A stretch of DNA of 64,000 bases, taken from assembly GCF_009936035.1 (NCBI RefSeq), contig NZ_QWEO01000004.1, positions 62,001-126,000 of the forward strand, written 5' to 3'. Positions 34,574 to 42,562 of the stretch are shown here, in pieces. Each line of letters begins with the position of its first letter. The stretch's first letter is position 1. The DNA is from Neglectibacter sp. X58. Lineage in GTDB: Bacteria > Bacillota > Clostridia > Oscillospirales > Acutalibacteraceae. The notes under the pieces were generated by a model. That model had not been told where the DNA came from. It worked only from the letters and a program-made list of their open reading frames with translations, and ran no database searches. The position numbers and the translations under genes were made by a program.

Positions 34574-37188
34574 AATACAACACCATGCGCTTCCTGAAGG
34601 TCAGCCTGGCCTTGGTGGTGCTGCTGTGCGTTGTTGTCTTTACCTTCCTCGCCTACTATATGAACTACCAAAGTTCGGCTACTATCAGCGAAATTGGCAC
34701 CATCTATATGGCTGGCCTCAATGAACGCATCTCCATGCACTTTGAGACAACTATCGACTATAATCTGAACCAGATTGAAAGCATTGTCCAAAATTATCCG
34801 CCCCGCAGCGCTGACTACGGCACCTTGGCTGAAAACATGGGCAGCAATGCCCTGGAGCGGGGCTTTGTCAGCCTTGCGCTGTATGCGGAGGATGGGGCCT
34901 TTGAGATGCTCTGCGGCGAACAGATCCAGGTAACGGATCCGGAGCCGTTTTTCCGCTCCATGCAGAGCCAGGAAAAGAAAGTGGCTGTGGGTACAGACGA
35001 GACAGATGACAGCATTGTGCTGCTGGGCGTGCCGGCAGCCTATGAGATGGCAGACGGCAGGGAAAGCCTGGCGCTGGTGGTGGCCCTGCCGACAGACTAT
35101 TTCAAGCAAATTCTGGCCCTGGACTCTGATGAAAGCAACTCCCTGGTGTATTCCCACGTGATCCGCAAGGACGGCACCTTTGTAATCCAAAGCTCCGACG
35201 CTTACCGGGGCAACTACTTTGACCGCCTGCGCGCCCTGTATCAGGGGGAGAACCTGGAAGAAGCGGAAAAGCATATTACGGATCTCTATGAAGCCATGCA
35301 GAAAAACGAGCCTTACTCTGTGGTATACCATCTGCCCGGAGAGCGCCGGCACCTATACTGCACCTCCCTGCCCAATTCAGAGTGGTATCTGGTTACCGCC
35401 ATGCCCTACGGCCAACTGGACGAAGTGGTGAGCAGCATGGGCAACACCTGGACAAGCCTTGTGCTGGGGGGCTGCGCCCTGATTCTCATTGTGCTGGGTT
35501 CCATTTTTGTATATTATTTCCGGCTGACCCGGCAGCAGATGGTAGAGCTGGACAATGCCAGGAAGACAGCGGAAAAATCCCTGACCATGGCGGTGGACGC
35601 GCGCCGGGACGCGGAAAAGGCCCAGCAGGTGGCGGAACACGCCAACAAGGCAAAGAGCGAATTTTTGTCCAACATGAGCCACGACATCCGCACCCCCATG
35701 AACGCCATTGTAGGCATGACGGCTATTGCCACCGCCAATATAGAAAACCGCCAGCAGGTGCAGCACTGCCTGAAGAAGATCTCCCTTTCCAGCCAGCACC
35801 TGTTAGGGCTTATCAACGACGTGCTGGACATGTCTAAAATTGAAAGCGGCAAGATGACCTTGAATATTGACCAGGTTTCCCTGCGGGAAGTGATGGACAG
35901 CATTGTTAGCATTGTCCAGCCCCAGGTGAAAGCCAAGCACCAGAACTTCAATGTCTGCATCTACGATATTTCCTCTGAAAACGTCTGCTGCGACAGCGTA
36001 CGCTTAAACCAGGTGCTGCTGAATTTCCTTTCCAACGCCATTAAGTTTACGCCGGAGGGCGGCACCATTCAGATTACCCTGCGGGAAACGGAATCCCCCA
36101 AAGGGGCGGAATATGTGCGCATCCTTTTGCAGGTAAAGGACACGGGCATGGGCATGTCGGAGGAATTTAAGGAAAAGATATTCGACTCCTTCACACGGGA
36201 GGACAACACACGGATCCACCGCACAGAGGGCACCGGCCTGGGGATGGCTATCACCAAGTACATTGTGGACGCCATGGGCGGCACCATCCAGGTGGAAAGC
36301 CAACAGGGCGTGGGTACGGAATTCAACGTGACCCTGGACTTTGAAAAGGCGGAGGTGGCTGAGGTGGACATGGTGCTGCCTCCCTGGAACATGCTGGTGG
36401 TGGACGATGATCAGCAGCTTTGCGAGAGCACAGCCAGCGCTTTGCAGTCTATCGGCATAAAGGCGGACTGGGTTCTTTCCGGCGAGGAAGCTGTGGAAAT
36501 GGTTGTGAAGAAGCACCAGCGCCGGGAGGACTACCAGGTTATCCTGCTGGACTGGAAGCTGCCTGGTATGGATGGCATCTCTACAGCCAAAGCCATACAC
36601 GCCCGTATGGAAAGCGACATCCCCATCCTGCTTATTTCCGCCTACGACTGGGGCGAGATTGAGGACGAGGCCCGCCAGGCGGGCATAACAGGCTTTATCT
36701 CCAAGCCTCTATTCAAGTCTACCCTGTTCTATGGCCTGAAAAAATTTGCCGACGGCAAAGAAGAAGGGGAGCCAAAGGAAGAATCCCCTCACCATGCGAT
36801 AGATTTTAACGGCAAGCACGTCCTGCTGGCTGAGGACAACGAACTGAACTGGGAAATCGCAGAGGAGTTGCTCACTGATTTGGGCCTCCAGTTGGATCAC
36901 GCGGAGAACGGGCAAATCTGCGTGGAAATGCTGCAAAACTCCCAGCCCGGCCATTACAGCGCTGTTCTCATGGACATCCGTATGCCGGTGATGACAGGCT
37001 ATGAGGCTGCTGTGGCCATCCGCAAGCTGGATCACCCAGACGCGAACCTGCCCATCATCGCCATGACGGCAGACGCTTTCTCCGAGGACATCAAGCACTG
37101 CCTGGACTGCGGCATGAACGCCCATGTGGCAAAGCCTATCGACGTAAGAGAAGTGGCCCGGCTGCTGGAAAAGTATATGGAAAACTAA
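34570..37188 (+). CDS. Hybrid sensor histidine kinase with extracytoplasmic sensor and two receivers
   Basis: In the 872 aa, the first transmembrane helix (about 8-29) is followed by an external Cache-like sensor of about 265 residues. A second helix lies at about 298-318, then HisKA with His371 (SHDIRTPMNAI), HATPase_c (NFLSNAIKFTPEGG, DTGMGMSEEF, GTGLGMAI) and two receivers with acceptors Asp661 (DWKLPGMDG) and Asp802 (MDIRMPVMTG). It ends a three-gene phosphorelay cassette. The ligand is unknown. Confidence 0.92.
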   Translation: MKYNTMRFLKVSLALVVLLCVVVFTFLAYYMNYQSSATISEIGTIYMAGLNERISMHFETTIDYNLNQIESIVQNYPPRSADYGTLAENMGSNALERGFVSLALYAEDGAFEMLCGEQIQVTDPEPFFRSMQSQEKKVAVGTDETDDSIVLLGVPAAYEMADGRESLALVVALPTDYFKQILALDSDESNSLVYSHVIRKDGTFVIQSSDAYRGNYFDRLRALYQGENLEEAEKHITDLYEAMQKNEPYSVVYHLPGERRHLYCTSLPNSEWYLVTAMPYGQLDEVVSSMGNTWTSLVLGGCALILIVLGSIFVYYFRLTRQQMVELDNARKTAEKSLTMAVDARRDAEKAQQVAEHANKAKSEFLSNMSHDIRTPMNAIVGMTAIATANIENRQQVQHCLKKISLSSQHLLGLINDVLDMSKIESGKMTLNIDQVSLREVMDSIVSIVQPQVKAKHQNFNVCIYDISSENVCCDSVRLNQVLLNFLSNAIKFTPEGGTIQITLRETESPKGAEYVRILLQVKDTGMGMSEEFKEKIFDSFTREDNTRIHRTEGTGLGMAITKYIVDAMGGTIQVESQQGVGTEFNVTLDFEKAEVAEVDMVLPPWNMLVVDDDQQLCESTASALQSIGIKADWVLSGEEAVEMVVKKHQRREDYQVILLDWKLPGMDGISTAKAIHARMESDIPILLISAYDWGEIEDEARQAGITGFISKPLFKSTLFYGLKKFADGKEEGEPKEESPHHAIDFNGKHVLLAEDNELNWEIAEELLTDLGLQLDHAENGQICVEMLQNSQPGHYSAVLMDIRMPVMTGYEAAVAIRKLDHPDANLPIIAMTADAFSEDIKHCLDCGMNAHVAKPIDVREVARLLEKYMEN

Positions 37189-37196
37189 AAAAGCCT

Positions 37197-37236
37197 GGAA
37201 AAGGCCGCCTGAGGATATCCTCAGGCGGCCTTTTCC
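37197..37236. terminator. Bidirectional terminator between kinase and mgtE
   Basis: GGAAAAGGCCGCCTGAGGAT and its exact complement form a 40-nt perfect palindrome centred on the gap between the two convergent genes. Confidence 0.88.
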
Positions 37237-37251
37237 TATTCTTCTGCCTTT

Positions 37252-38586
37252 TCAGATCCGCAGCACAGCCTTGGCAATGTTGAAATAAATCACCAGGGAC
37301 ACTGCGTCCACAATGGTCGTGATAAGGGGGCTTGCCATTACAGTGGGGTCAAAGCCCAGGCGCTTGGCTAAGATGGGCAGGGTGCTGCCCACAATATTTG
37401 CCACCAGCACCACCATTAAGAGAGTGAGGCACACCACTCCTGCCACTAAAAGCGTCACCCGGTCAATGAGCATAAGCTTGATAAAATTCGCCACAGCCAG
37501 GGTGCAGCCGCACATAAGGGCCACAGAGCCTTCCTTTAAAAGGATGCGGGGCACGTCCCCATACCGTATCTCCCCCAGGGACAGGCCACGGATAATAGTG
37601 ATAGAGGACTGGGAGCCGGAATTGCCTCCAGTGTCCATCAGCATAGGGATAAAACCTGTAAGCACCACGCTGGCCGCCAAGGCATCCTCAAAGGAGTTGA
37701 TAATGCTGCTGGTAAAGGTGGCGGAAATCATCAGAAACAGCAGCCAGGGCACCCGCTTTTTCCAGGTGTCCAAAATGCTGGTTTTCATATAAGGCTTGTC
37801 AGACGGGGCCATAGCCGCCATCTTTTCAATATCCTCTGTAGCCTCCTCCTGGATAACGTCAATGGCGTCATCCACTGTGACAATGCCCACCAGCCGCTCT
37901 TCCCCGTCCACTACAGGCAGGGCCAGGAAGTCATACTTGCTCAAGGCCCGGGCGGCCTCCTCCTGGTCTGTGTGGGTGGAAACAAATTTGATATTTGTTT
38001 CCATAATATCCCGCAGTACCGCGTCCTTTGGGGCCAGCAGCAGGTCTTTTACTGTGATAATACCCTCCAGCTTCCGCCGGCTGTCCGTCACATAGCAGGT
38101 ATACACCGTTTCTTTTTCCACGCCTGTGCGACGGATGCGCTCGAAAGCCTGTTCCACGGTCATGCTGCGCTTTAAATCCACATACTCCATGGTCATGATG
38201 CTTCCCGCGCTGTCCTTGGGGTAATTGAGCATCTGGTTTATCATCTTCCGGGTATCCGCATCCACATGGCGCAGCACCCGCTTGATGACATTTGCCGGCA
38301 TTTCCTCCAGCATGTCCACCGCATCGTCCACAAAGAGCTGCTCCATAACCTCCTCCAGCTCCTTGTCGGAGAAGCCACGCACCAGGATTTCCTGTGCGTC
38401 CGGGGGCATGTAGGCAAAGGCGTCTGCCGCCAGCTCCTTGGGGCAAAGCCGGAAGGCCACAGGCATTTTCTGCTCTGGCAGCTCCCCCAGCACCTGGGCC
38501 ACGTCGGCGGGGTTCATGTCCTTTAAGAGAGCGGCGGCCTGGGAAAAGCCGCGCCCCTCCAAAAGCTCCAAAATTTTTTCTTCCAT
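37252..38586 (-). CDS. mgtE: Magnesium transporter MgtE
   Basis: The 444 aa contain an N-terminal helical MgtE_N domain (superhelix, about residues 20-125), a CBS pair (about 130-250, including SMTVEQAFERI and LPVVDGEERLVGIVT) and five transmembrane helices with the pore motif LMDTGGNSGSQSS. MgtE imports Mg2+ through a gate closed by Mg2+ bound to the N and CBS domains. An AAAGGAGG site precedes the ATG. A promoter lies about 220 bp upstream with a long leader. Confidence 0.95.
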   Translation of the reverse strand: MEEKILELLEGRGFSQAAALLKDMNPADVAQVLGELPEQKMPVAFRLCPKELAADAFAYMPPDAQEILVRGFSDKELEEVMEQLFVDDAVDMLEEMPANVIKRVLRHVDADTRKMINQMLNYPKDSAGSIMTMEYVDLKRSMTVEQAFERIRRTGVEKETVYTCYVTDSRRKLEGIITVKDLLLAPKDAVLRDIMETNIKFVSTHTDQEEAARALSKYDFLALPVVDGEERLVGIVTVDDAIDVIQEEATEDIEKMAAMAPSDKPYMKTSILDTWKKRVPWLLFLMISATFTSSIINSFEDALAASVVLTGFIPMLMDTGGNSGSQSSITIIRGLSLGEIRYGDVPRILLKEGSVALMCGCTLAVANFIKLMLIDRVTLLVAGVVCLTLLMVVLVANIVGSTLPILAKRLGFDPTVMASPLITTIVDAVSLVIYFNIAKAVLRI

Positions 38587-38794
38587 ATTCCCGTACCTCC
38601 TTTACTATTTGAGAGATACGGCACAAAACCGGACAGGCCTGCCAGCCCGCAGAGCCTCCCCGACTGAAAATCAGCGGAAAGGGCAAAGGCGCGCCCCGCA
38701 GTGCCTCAACCATAATCGATCCGGTACTATGCCGTCGCTGCTTCGCGGAACGCTCACAATGTCCACCTCGCTTTTCCTGTCTGACTTCGTTCCT
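38587..38794 (-). promoter_or_regulatory. Long 5' leader of mgtE, no recognised riboswitch
   Basis: About 205 nt separate the predicted start of transcription and the mgtE ATG. GGAACG pairs with CGTTCC near the 5' end and several GC-rich hairpins follow. The M-box core (GUUAGGUGAGGCUCC) is not found. The other half of this gene-free stretch (38795-38896) holds the promoter and the asnS terminator. Confidence 0.4.
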
Positions 38795-38799
38795 CTTAA

Positions 38800-38828
38800 A
38801 GAGTAGCTTTTTTCTGGGGATTTGTCAA
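38800..38828 (-). promoter_or_regulatory. Promoter of mgtE
   Basis: On the minus strand TTGACA (38828-38823), a 17-bp spacer and TACTCT (38805-38800). Confidence 0.75.
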
Positions 38829-38863
38829 GGGTTTTCTTTTGCAGGGGGGTGTCTGAATAAAAA

Positions 38864-38884
38864 TCCCCCGGCTAAGCCAGGGGA
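38864..38884 (-). terminator. Rho-independent terminator after asnS
   Basis: On the minus strand TCCCC and GGGGA arms enclose GGC/GCC and are followed by TTTTTATT. Confidence 0.8.
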
Positions 38885-38896
38885 CTTAAAGCTATA

Positions 38897-40288
38897 TTAA
38901 AACTCCGCTGTGCCGGTGGTGCGGGGGAAGGGCAGCACGTCCCGGATGTTCTGGATGCCGGTGAGGTACATCACCAAGCGGTCAAAGCCGATGCCAAAGC
39001 CGGAATGCACGGTGGTGCCAAAGCGGCGCAGATCCAGATACCACCAGAAATCCTCCTCGCTCATGCCCAGCTCTGCCATGCGGGCCTTCAGCACGTCGTA
39101 GCGCTCCTCCCGCTGGCTGGCCCCCACCAGCTCCCCAATGCCGGGCACCAGCAGGTCGGTGGCGGCAACGGTTTTGCCGTCGTCGTTCATGCGCATGTAG
39201 AAGGACTTGATCTCCTTGGGATAGTCGGTGACAAATACGGGCCTGCCGAAGTGCTTCTCCGCCAGATACCGCTCGTGCTCGGTTTGGATGTCCGCGCCCC
39301 ACTCCACCTTGAACTCAAACTCGCCGTTGTGCTCTTTCAAAATCTCAACGGCGTCGGTGTAGCTCACCCGGGCAAAGTCGGAGCCGGCCACATGGCGCAG
39401 GCGCTCTAAAAGGCCCTTATCCACAAACTGGCTGCAGAACTCTACGTCCTGGGAACAGGTTTCCAGCACATAGTTAATAACATATTTTACCGTGGACTCA
39501 ATCAGATCCATGTCGTCGTTTAAGTCGGCAAAGGCGATTTCCGGCTCGATGTGCCAGAACTCCGAAGCATGGCGGGGGGTATTGGAGCGCTCTGCCCGGA
39601 AGGTTGGGCCAAAGGTGTACACCTTGGAGAAGGCCTGGGCCATGCACTCCACCTGAAGCTGCCCGGAGCCGGAAAGGAACACCCGCTTGCCAAAGAAATC
39701 CTCGTGGTAGTCCACGCCGCCCTCCTGGGTGCGGGGCGGGTTTGCCGGGTCAAGGGTGGTCACCTGGAACATTTCCGCGCCCTCGCAGTCGGTGGCGGTG
39801 ATGATGGGGGTGTGGATATACACAAAGCCGTTCTCCTGGAAGAACTTATGCATGGCAAAGGCCGCCGCTGAACGGATGCGGAAAGCAGCGCTGTAGAGGT
39901 TGGTGCGGGGGCGCAGATGGGCAATGGTGCGCAAAAACTCCACCCCATGGCGCTTCTTCTGCAGGGGGTATTCGGGAGCGGAGGCACCCTCCACCACAAT
40001 CTTTTCCGCGTGGATTTCAAAAGGCTGCTTCATGCCTGGAGTGGCAAGCAGGGTGCCTGTCACCCGCAGGGCTGCCCCGGCGTTCTGGGCGGCAATCTCC
40101 TTGAAGTTTTCAATCTTTCCGTCCTCAAACACCACCTGCACGCCCTTGAAGCTGGATCCGTCGTTTAAGTCGATAAAGCCCAAAGCCTTGGAGTCCCGCA
40201 CAGAGCGCACCCAGCCGCACACTGTCACCGTCTTGTCTTTGTAGCTGTCCAGGTCTTTATAAAATGCTGCGATTTCCTCGCGTTTCAT
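38897..40288 (-). CDS. asnS: Asparaginyl-tRNA synthetase
   Basis: It charges tRNA-Asn with asparagine. The 463-aa class IIb enzyme has an N-terminal OB-fold anticodon domain ([14 protein letters not shown]) and catalytic motifs 2 and 3 ([25 protein letters not shown] and [15 protein letters not shown]). The ATG at 40288 has AAGGAG at 8 nt; a GTG 9 nt upstream is too close to it. No T-box leader is present because the Nudix array ends 26 nt upstream. Confidence 0.95.
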   Translation of the reverse strand: MKREEIAAFYKDLDSYKDKTVTVCGWVRSVRDSKALGFIDLNDGSSFKGVQVVFEDGKIENFKEIAAQNAGAALRVTGTLLATPGMKQPFEIHAEKIVVEGASAPEYPLQKKRHGVEFLRTIAHLRPRTNLYSAAFRIRSAAAFAMHKFFQENGFVYIHTPIITATDCEGAEMFQVTTLDPANPPRTQEGGVDYHEDFFGKRVFLSGSGQLQVECMAQAFSKVYTFGPTFRAERSNTPRHASEFWHIEPEIAFADLNDDMDLIESTVKYVINYVLETCSQDVEFCSQFVDKGLLERLRHVAGSDFARVSYTDAVEILKEHNGEFEFKVEWGADIQTEHERYLAEKHFGRPVFVTDYPKEIKSFYMRMNDDGKTVAATDLLVPGIGELVGASQREERYDVLKARMAELGMSEEDFWWYLDLRRFGTTVHSGFGIGFDRLVMYLTGIQNIRDVLPFPRTTGTAEF

Positions 40289-40313
40289 GTCCTTCACTCC
40301 TTAAAAAGTTGGT

Positions 40314-40766
40314 TTAGAACAACTGGCTTTCCCAGCCGCCGTTCTGCCTATCGTAGTAAAACTCGCTGATATCATCTTCCAGGAACACCCGGAGGTTTGC
40401 CTCCATGTCCTCCGCCAGGTTCATCCCGGGCAGAGCATCCAGCTCGGCCCAAAAGACCTCCCCTTCTTCCGAAGATTGCAGCTCCCCGGAAAATTTGTCT
40501 GTTTTATAAAAGAAAAGCAGGTAACGGGAGCCATCGTCCCGCGTCCAGTCCTTGATGCCGCAAAGGGTGGGATGTTCAATGGCAAGCCCTGTCTCCTCCT
40601 TTACTTCCCGGATGACAGAATCGGTAACGCTCTCCCCCGGATCCACATGCCCGCCCGGGAAGGTGATGCCGGGCCAGTTTTTGGCAAGCCTGTTCTGCAC
40701 CAGCACCTTTGTGCCATCCTGTATCATGCACAGGTTGGTGATTTCCGCTTTTATTTCCCGAGACAT
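40314..40766 (-). CDS. Nudix hydrolase, tandem copy 1 (MutT-like)
   Basis: This 150-aa Nudix-fold protein has a complete Nudix box (GGHVDPGESVTDSVIREVKEETGL, matching Gx5Ex7REUxEExGU). Members hydrolyse nucleoside diphosphate derivatives such as oxidised dNTPs; the substrate here is unknown. The C-terminal half is nearly identical at DNA level to copy 2 (offset 466 bp), including GELQSSEEGEVFWAELDAL. GGAGGGG lies before the ATG. It is the most downstream of four copies on this strand. Confidence 0.88.
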   Translation of the reverse strand: MSREIKAEITNLCMIQDGTKVLVQNRLAKNWPGITFPGGHVDPGESVTDSVIREVKEETGLAIEHPTLCGIKDWTRDDGSRYLLFFYKTDKFSGELQSSEEGEVFWAELDALPGMNLAEDMEANLRVFLEDDISEFYYDRQNGGWESQLF

Positions 40767-40779
40767 AAAAGCCCCTCCT

Positions 40780-41232
40780 TTACAGCAGCACCTTTTTCGT
40801 GCCGCCCTCTTGCCTTACACAGTATAGTTCGCTGAGATTGTCCTCTTGGAACAAGCGGAGGTGCAGTTCCATATCCTTTGCCAGGTTCATCCCGGGCAGA
40901 GCATCCAGCTCGGCCCAAAAGACCTCCCCTTCTTCCGAGGATTGCAGCTCCCCGGAAAATTTGTCTGTTTTATAAAAGAAAAGCAGGTAGCGGGCGCCGT
41001 TTTCCTTTGTCCATGTCTTAATGCCGCAAAGGGTAGGATGTTCAATGGCAAGCCCCGTTTCCTCCTTCACTTCCCGTATAACAGAAGCCGTAATGCTTTC
41101 CCCCGGCTCCACATGGCCCCCCGGGAACGCGATTCCCGGCCACTTAGGATCTTTCCTGTCCTCCACCAGCACTTTTGTGCCGTCCTGTATCACACACATG
41201 TTGGCGATTTCCGCCCTTACTTCCCTCATCAT
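40780..41232 (-). CDS. Nudix hydrolase, tandem copy 2
   Basis: This 150-aa paralogue of its neighbours has an intact Nudix box (GGHVEPGESITASVIREVKEETGL). Its C-terminal half matches copy 1 while its Nudix-box region matches copy 3, a mosaic suggesting gene conversion. The next ATG codon is an equally good start given the GGGGGAG site. The substrate is unknown. Confidence 0.88.
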   Translation of the reverse strand: MMREVRAEIANMCVIQDGTKVLVEDRKDPKWPGIAFPGGHVEPGESITASVIREVKEETGLAIEHPTLCGIKTWTKENGARYLLFFYKTDKFSGELQSSEEGEVFWAELDALPGMNLAKDMELHLRLFQEDNLSELYCVRQEGGTKKVLL

Positions 41233-41242
41233 ACGCTCCCCC

Positions 41243-41704
41243 TTATTGCAGCACCCAGTGGCTGCCGTCTGTAATTTGGGAATAGACTGTGTAATATAAC
41301 TCGCTTAATGTATCGTCCAGCAGCACCTCGATGGTTTCCCTCATAGAGCGGGCCAGGTTCATGTGCGGCAATTGTGACCGCTCCGCCCAAAAGACGTTTC
41401 CTTCCCTGGAAGGGGCAAGGCTGCCGGAAAACTTCTCCGCCTTAAACAAAAGAACCATATACCGGCTGCCGTCCTCCCGCATCCAGTCCTTTACGCCGCA
41501 GAGTTTGGGGCTTTCTATGGTGAGGCCCGTCTCCTCTTTCACTTCCCGGATAACGGAAGCGGTAATGCTCTCCCCCGGCTCCACATGCCCGCCAGGGAAA
41601 GTGATGCCCGACCAGCCGGGCTTTGCCCGGTCCTGCACCAGCACCCTCGTGCCGTCGCACACCACGCACATGTTTGTCAGTTCCACTGCAACTTCCCTGG
41701 ACAT
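41243..41704 (-). CDS. Nudix hydrolase, tandem copy 3
   Basis: This 153-aa Nudix protein has an intact box. Its N-terminal 60 residues (NMCVVCDGTRVLVQDRAKPG and onward) are nearly identical to copy 4, while the C-terminal part has diverged (SLAPSREGNVFWAERSQL). The ATG at 41704 is preferred because GGGGG lies 6 nt before it. The substrate is unknown. Confidence 0.87.
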   Translation of the reverse strand: MSREVAVELTNMCVVCDGTRVLVQDRAKPGWSGITFPGGHVEPGESITASVIREVKEETGLTIESPKLCGVKDWMREDGSRYMVLLFKAEKFSGSLAPSREGNVFWAERSQLPHMNLARSMRETIEVLLDDTLSELYYTVYSQITDGSHWVLQ

Positions 41705-41716
41705 TTCCATCCCCCG

Positions 41717-42199
41717 TTACTGCAAGGTATATTGCCAGTCCTCATAGCGCCACGGGCCTGCAGGCGCGTTTTTATCCTTTTTCTCGTAATATAATTCGCT
41801 GATATCTTCTTCAAAGAAAACCCGGAAGGTTTCCTCCATGCCGCTGGCAAGCTGCATGGCAGGAAGGCTGTCCCGCTCTGCCCAAAAAACCTCCCCCTCT
41901 TCCGAAGGCTTCAGTTCCCCGGAAAACTTTTCTGCTTTATAAAGGAAAGCCACTTCCAAAAGGCCCTCTGGCCCGCCCCAGGTTTTAATGCCGCAAAGCC
42001 TGGGGTTTTCTATGGTGAGGCCCGTCTCTTCCCATACCTCCCGGATAACGGAAGCGGTAATGCTCTCCCCCGGCTCCACATGCCCGCCAGGGAAAGTGAT
42101 GCCCGACCAGCCGGGCTTTGCCCGGTCCTGCACCAGCACCCTTGTGCCGTCGCACACCACGCACATGTTTGTCAATTCTATGTTCACTTCATAGCCCAT
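41717..42199 (-). CDS. Nudix hydrolase, tandem copy 4
   Basis: This 160-aa Nudix protein is first in the array. The box reads REVWEETGL instead of REVKEETGL but keeps all conserved residues. A GGAGGGTGG site precedes MGYEVNIELT. It starts about 60 bp after the tRNA-Ser gene on the same strand, so the array may be transcribed through from the tRNA promoter. The substrate is unknown. Confidence 0.87.
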   Translation of the reverse strand: MGYEVNIELTNMCVVCDGTRVLVQDRAKPGWSGITFPGGHVEPGESITASVIREVWEETGLTIENPRLCGIKTWGGPEGLLEVAFLYKAEKFSGELKPSEEGEVFWAERDSLPAMQLASGMEETFRVFFEEDISELYYEKKDKNAPAGPWRYEDWQYTLQ

Positions 42200-42261
42200 A
42201 CATCCACCCTCCTGCAAAAAATGAAAAGAGCGCCGGGCAAATGACCTGGCGCTCTCTGCTA

Positions 42262-42348
42262 TGGCGGAGAGGATGCGACTCGAACGCACAATGCCTTGCG
42301 GCACACCACATTTCCAATGTGGCTCCTTACCAATTAGAATACCTCTCC
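42262..42348 (-). tRNA. tRNA-Ser, anticodon GGA
   Basis: The acceptor stem GGAGAGG/CCTCTCC, discriminator G and an encoded CCA are present. The anticodon loop TTGGAAA sits in the CCACA/TGTGG stem. A long variable arm (GCC-GCAA-GGC) marks a class II tRNA, and the T-arm has TTCGAGT. It reads UCC and UCU codons. Confidence 0.95.
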
Positions 42349-42369
42349 GTATCCCCTATCGGCTTTACA

Positions 42370-42398
42370 AGTATACCGAATTTTGCAGAAAAAATCAA
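42370..42398 (-). promoter_or_regulatory. Promoter of tRNA-Ser
   Basis: On the minus strand TTGATT (42398-42393), a 17-bp spacer and TATACT (42375-42370), about 20 bp before the tRNA. Confidence 0.75.
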
Positions 42399-42468
42399 CC
42401 CCTTTTTCAAAATTTTTTTAAAAGGTTTTTCCCTTTCCTTTTTGCAGGCAAAAATTCTCAAAAAATAT

Positions 42469-42497
42469 TTGCTTCCCCCCGCCCTGTTTGGTATAAT
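42469..42497 (+). promoter_or_regulatory. Promoter of the ppx-like/ppk operon
   Basis: TTGCTT (42469-42474), a 17-bp C-rich spacer and TATAAT (42492-42497). Confidence 0.75.
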
Positions 42498-42562
42498 ATT
42501 GATGAATGCGGGCGCCGCCCGCATGACACATCATGAATTTATACTCTCTGGAGGGATCTTCC

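Noticed and set aside
37931-38713. 260-codon frame starting MVEALRG in the mgtE leader
   Set aside because: It overlaps mgtE out of frame, has no ribosome site and no recognisable domain.
38587-38800. M-box (ykoK) riboswitch before mgtE
   Set aside because: The conserved GUUAGGUGAGGCUCC core is absent on the minus strand; only a generic structured leader can be claimed.
40289-40330. T-box leader for asnS
   Set aside because: Only 25 bp separate asnS from the upstream Nudix gene, too short for a T-box.
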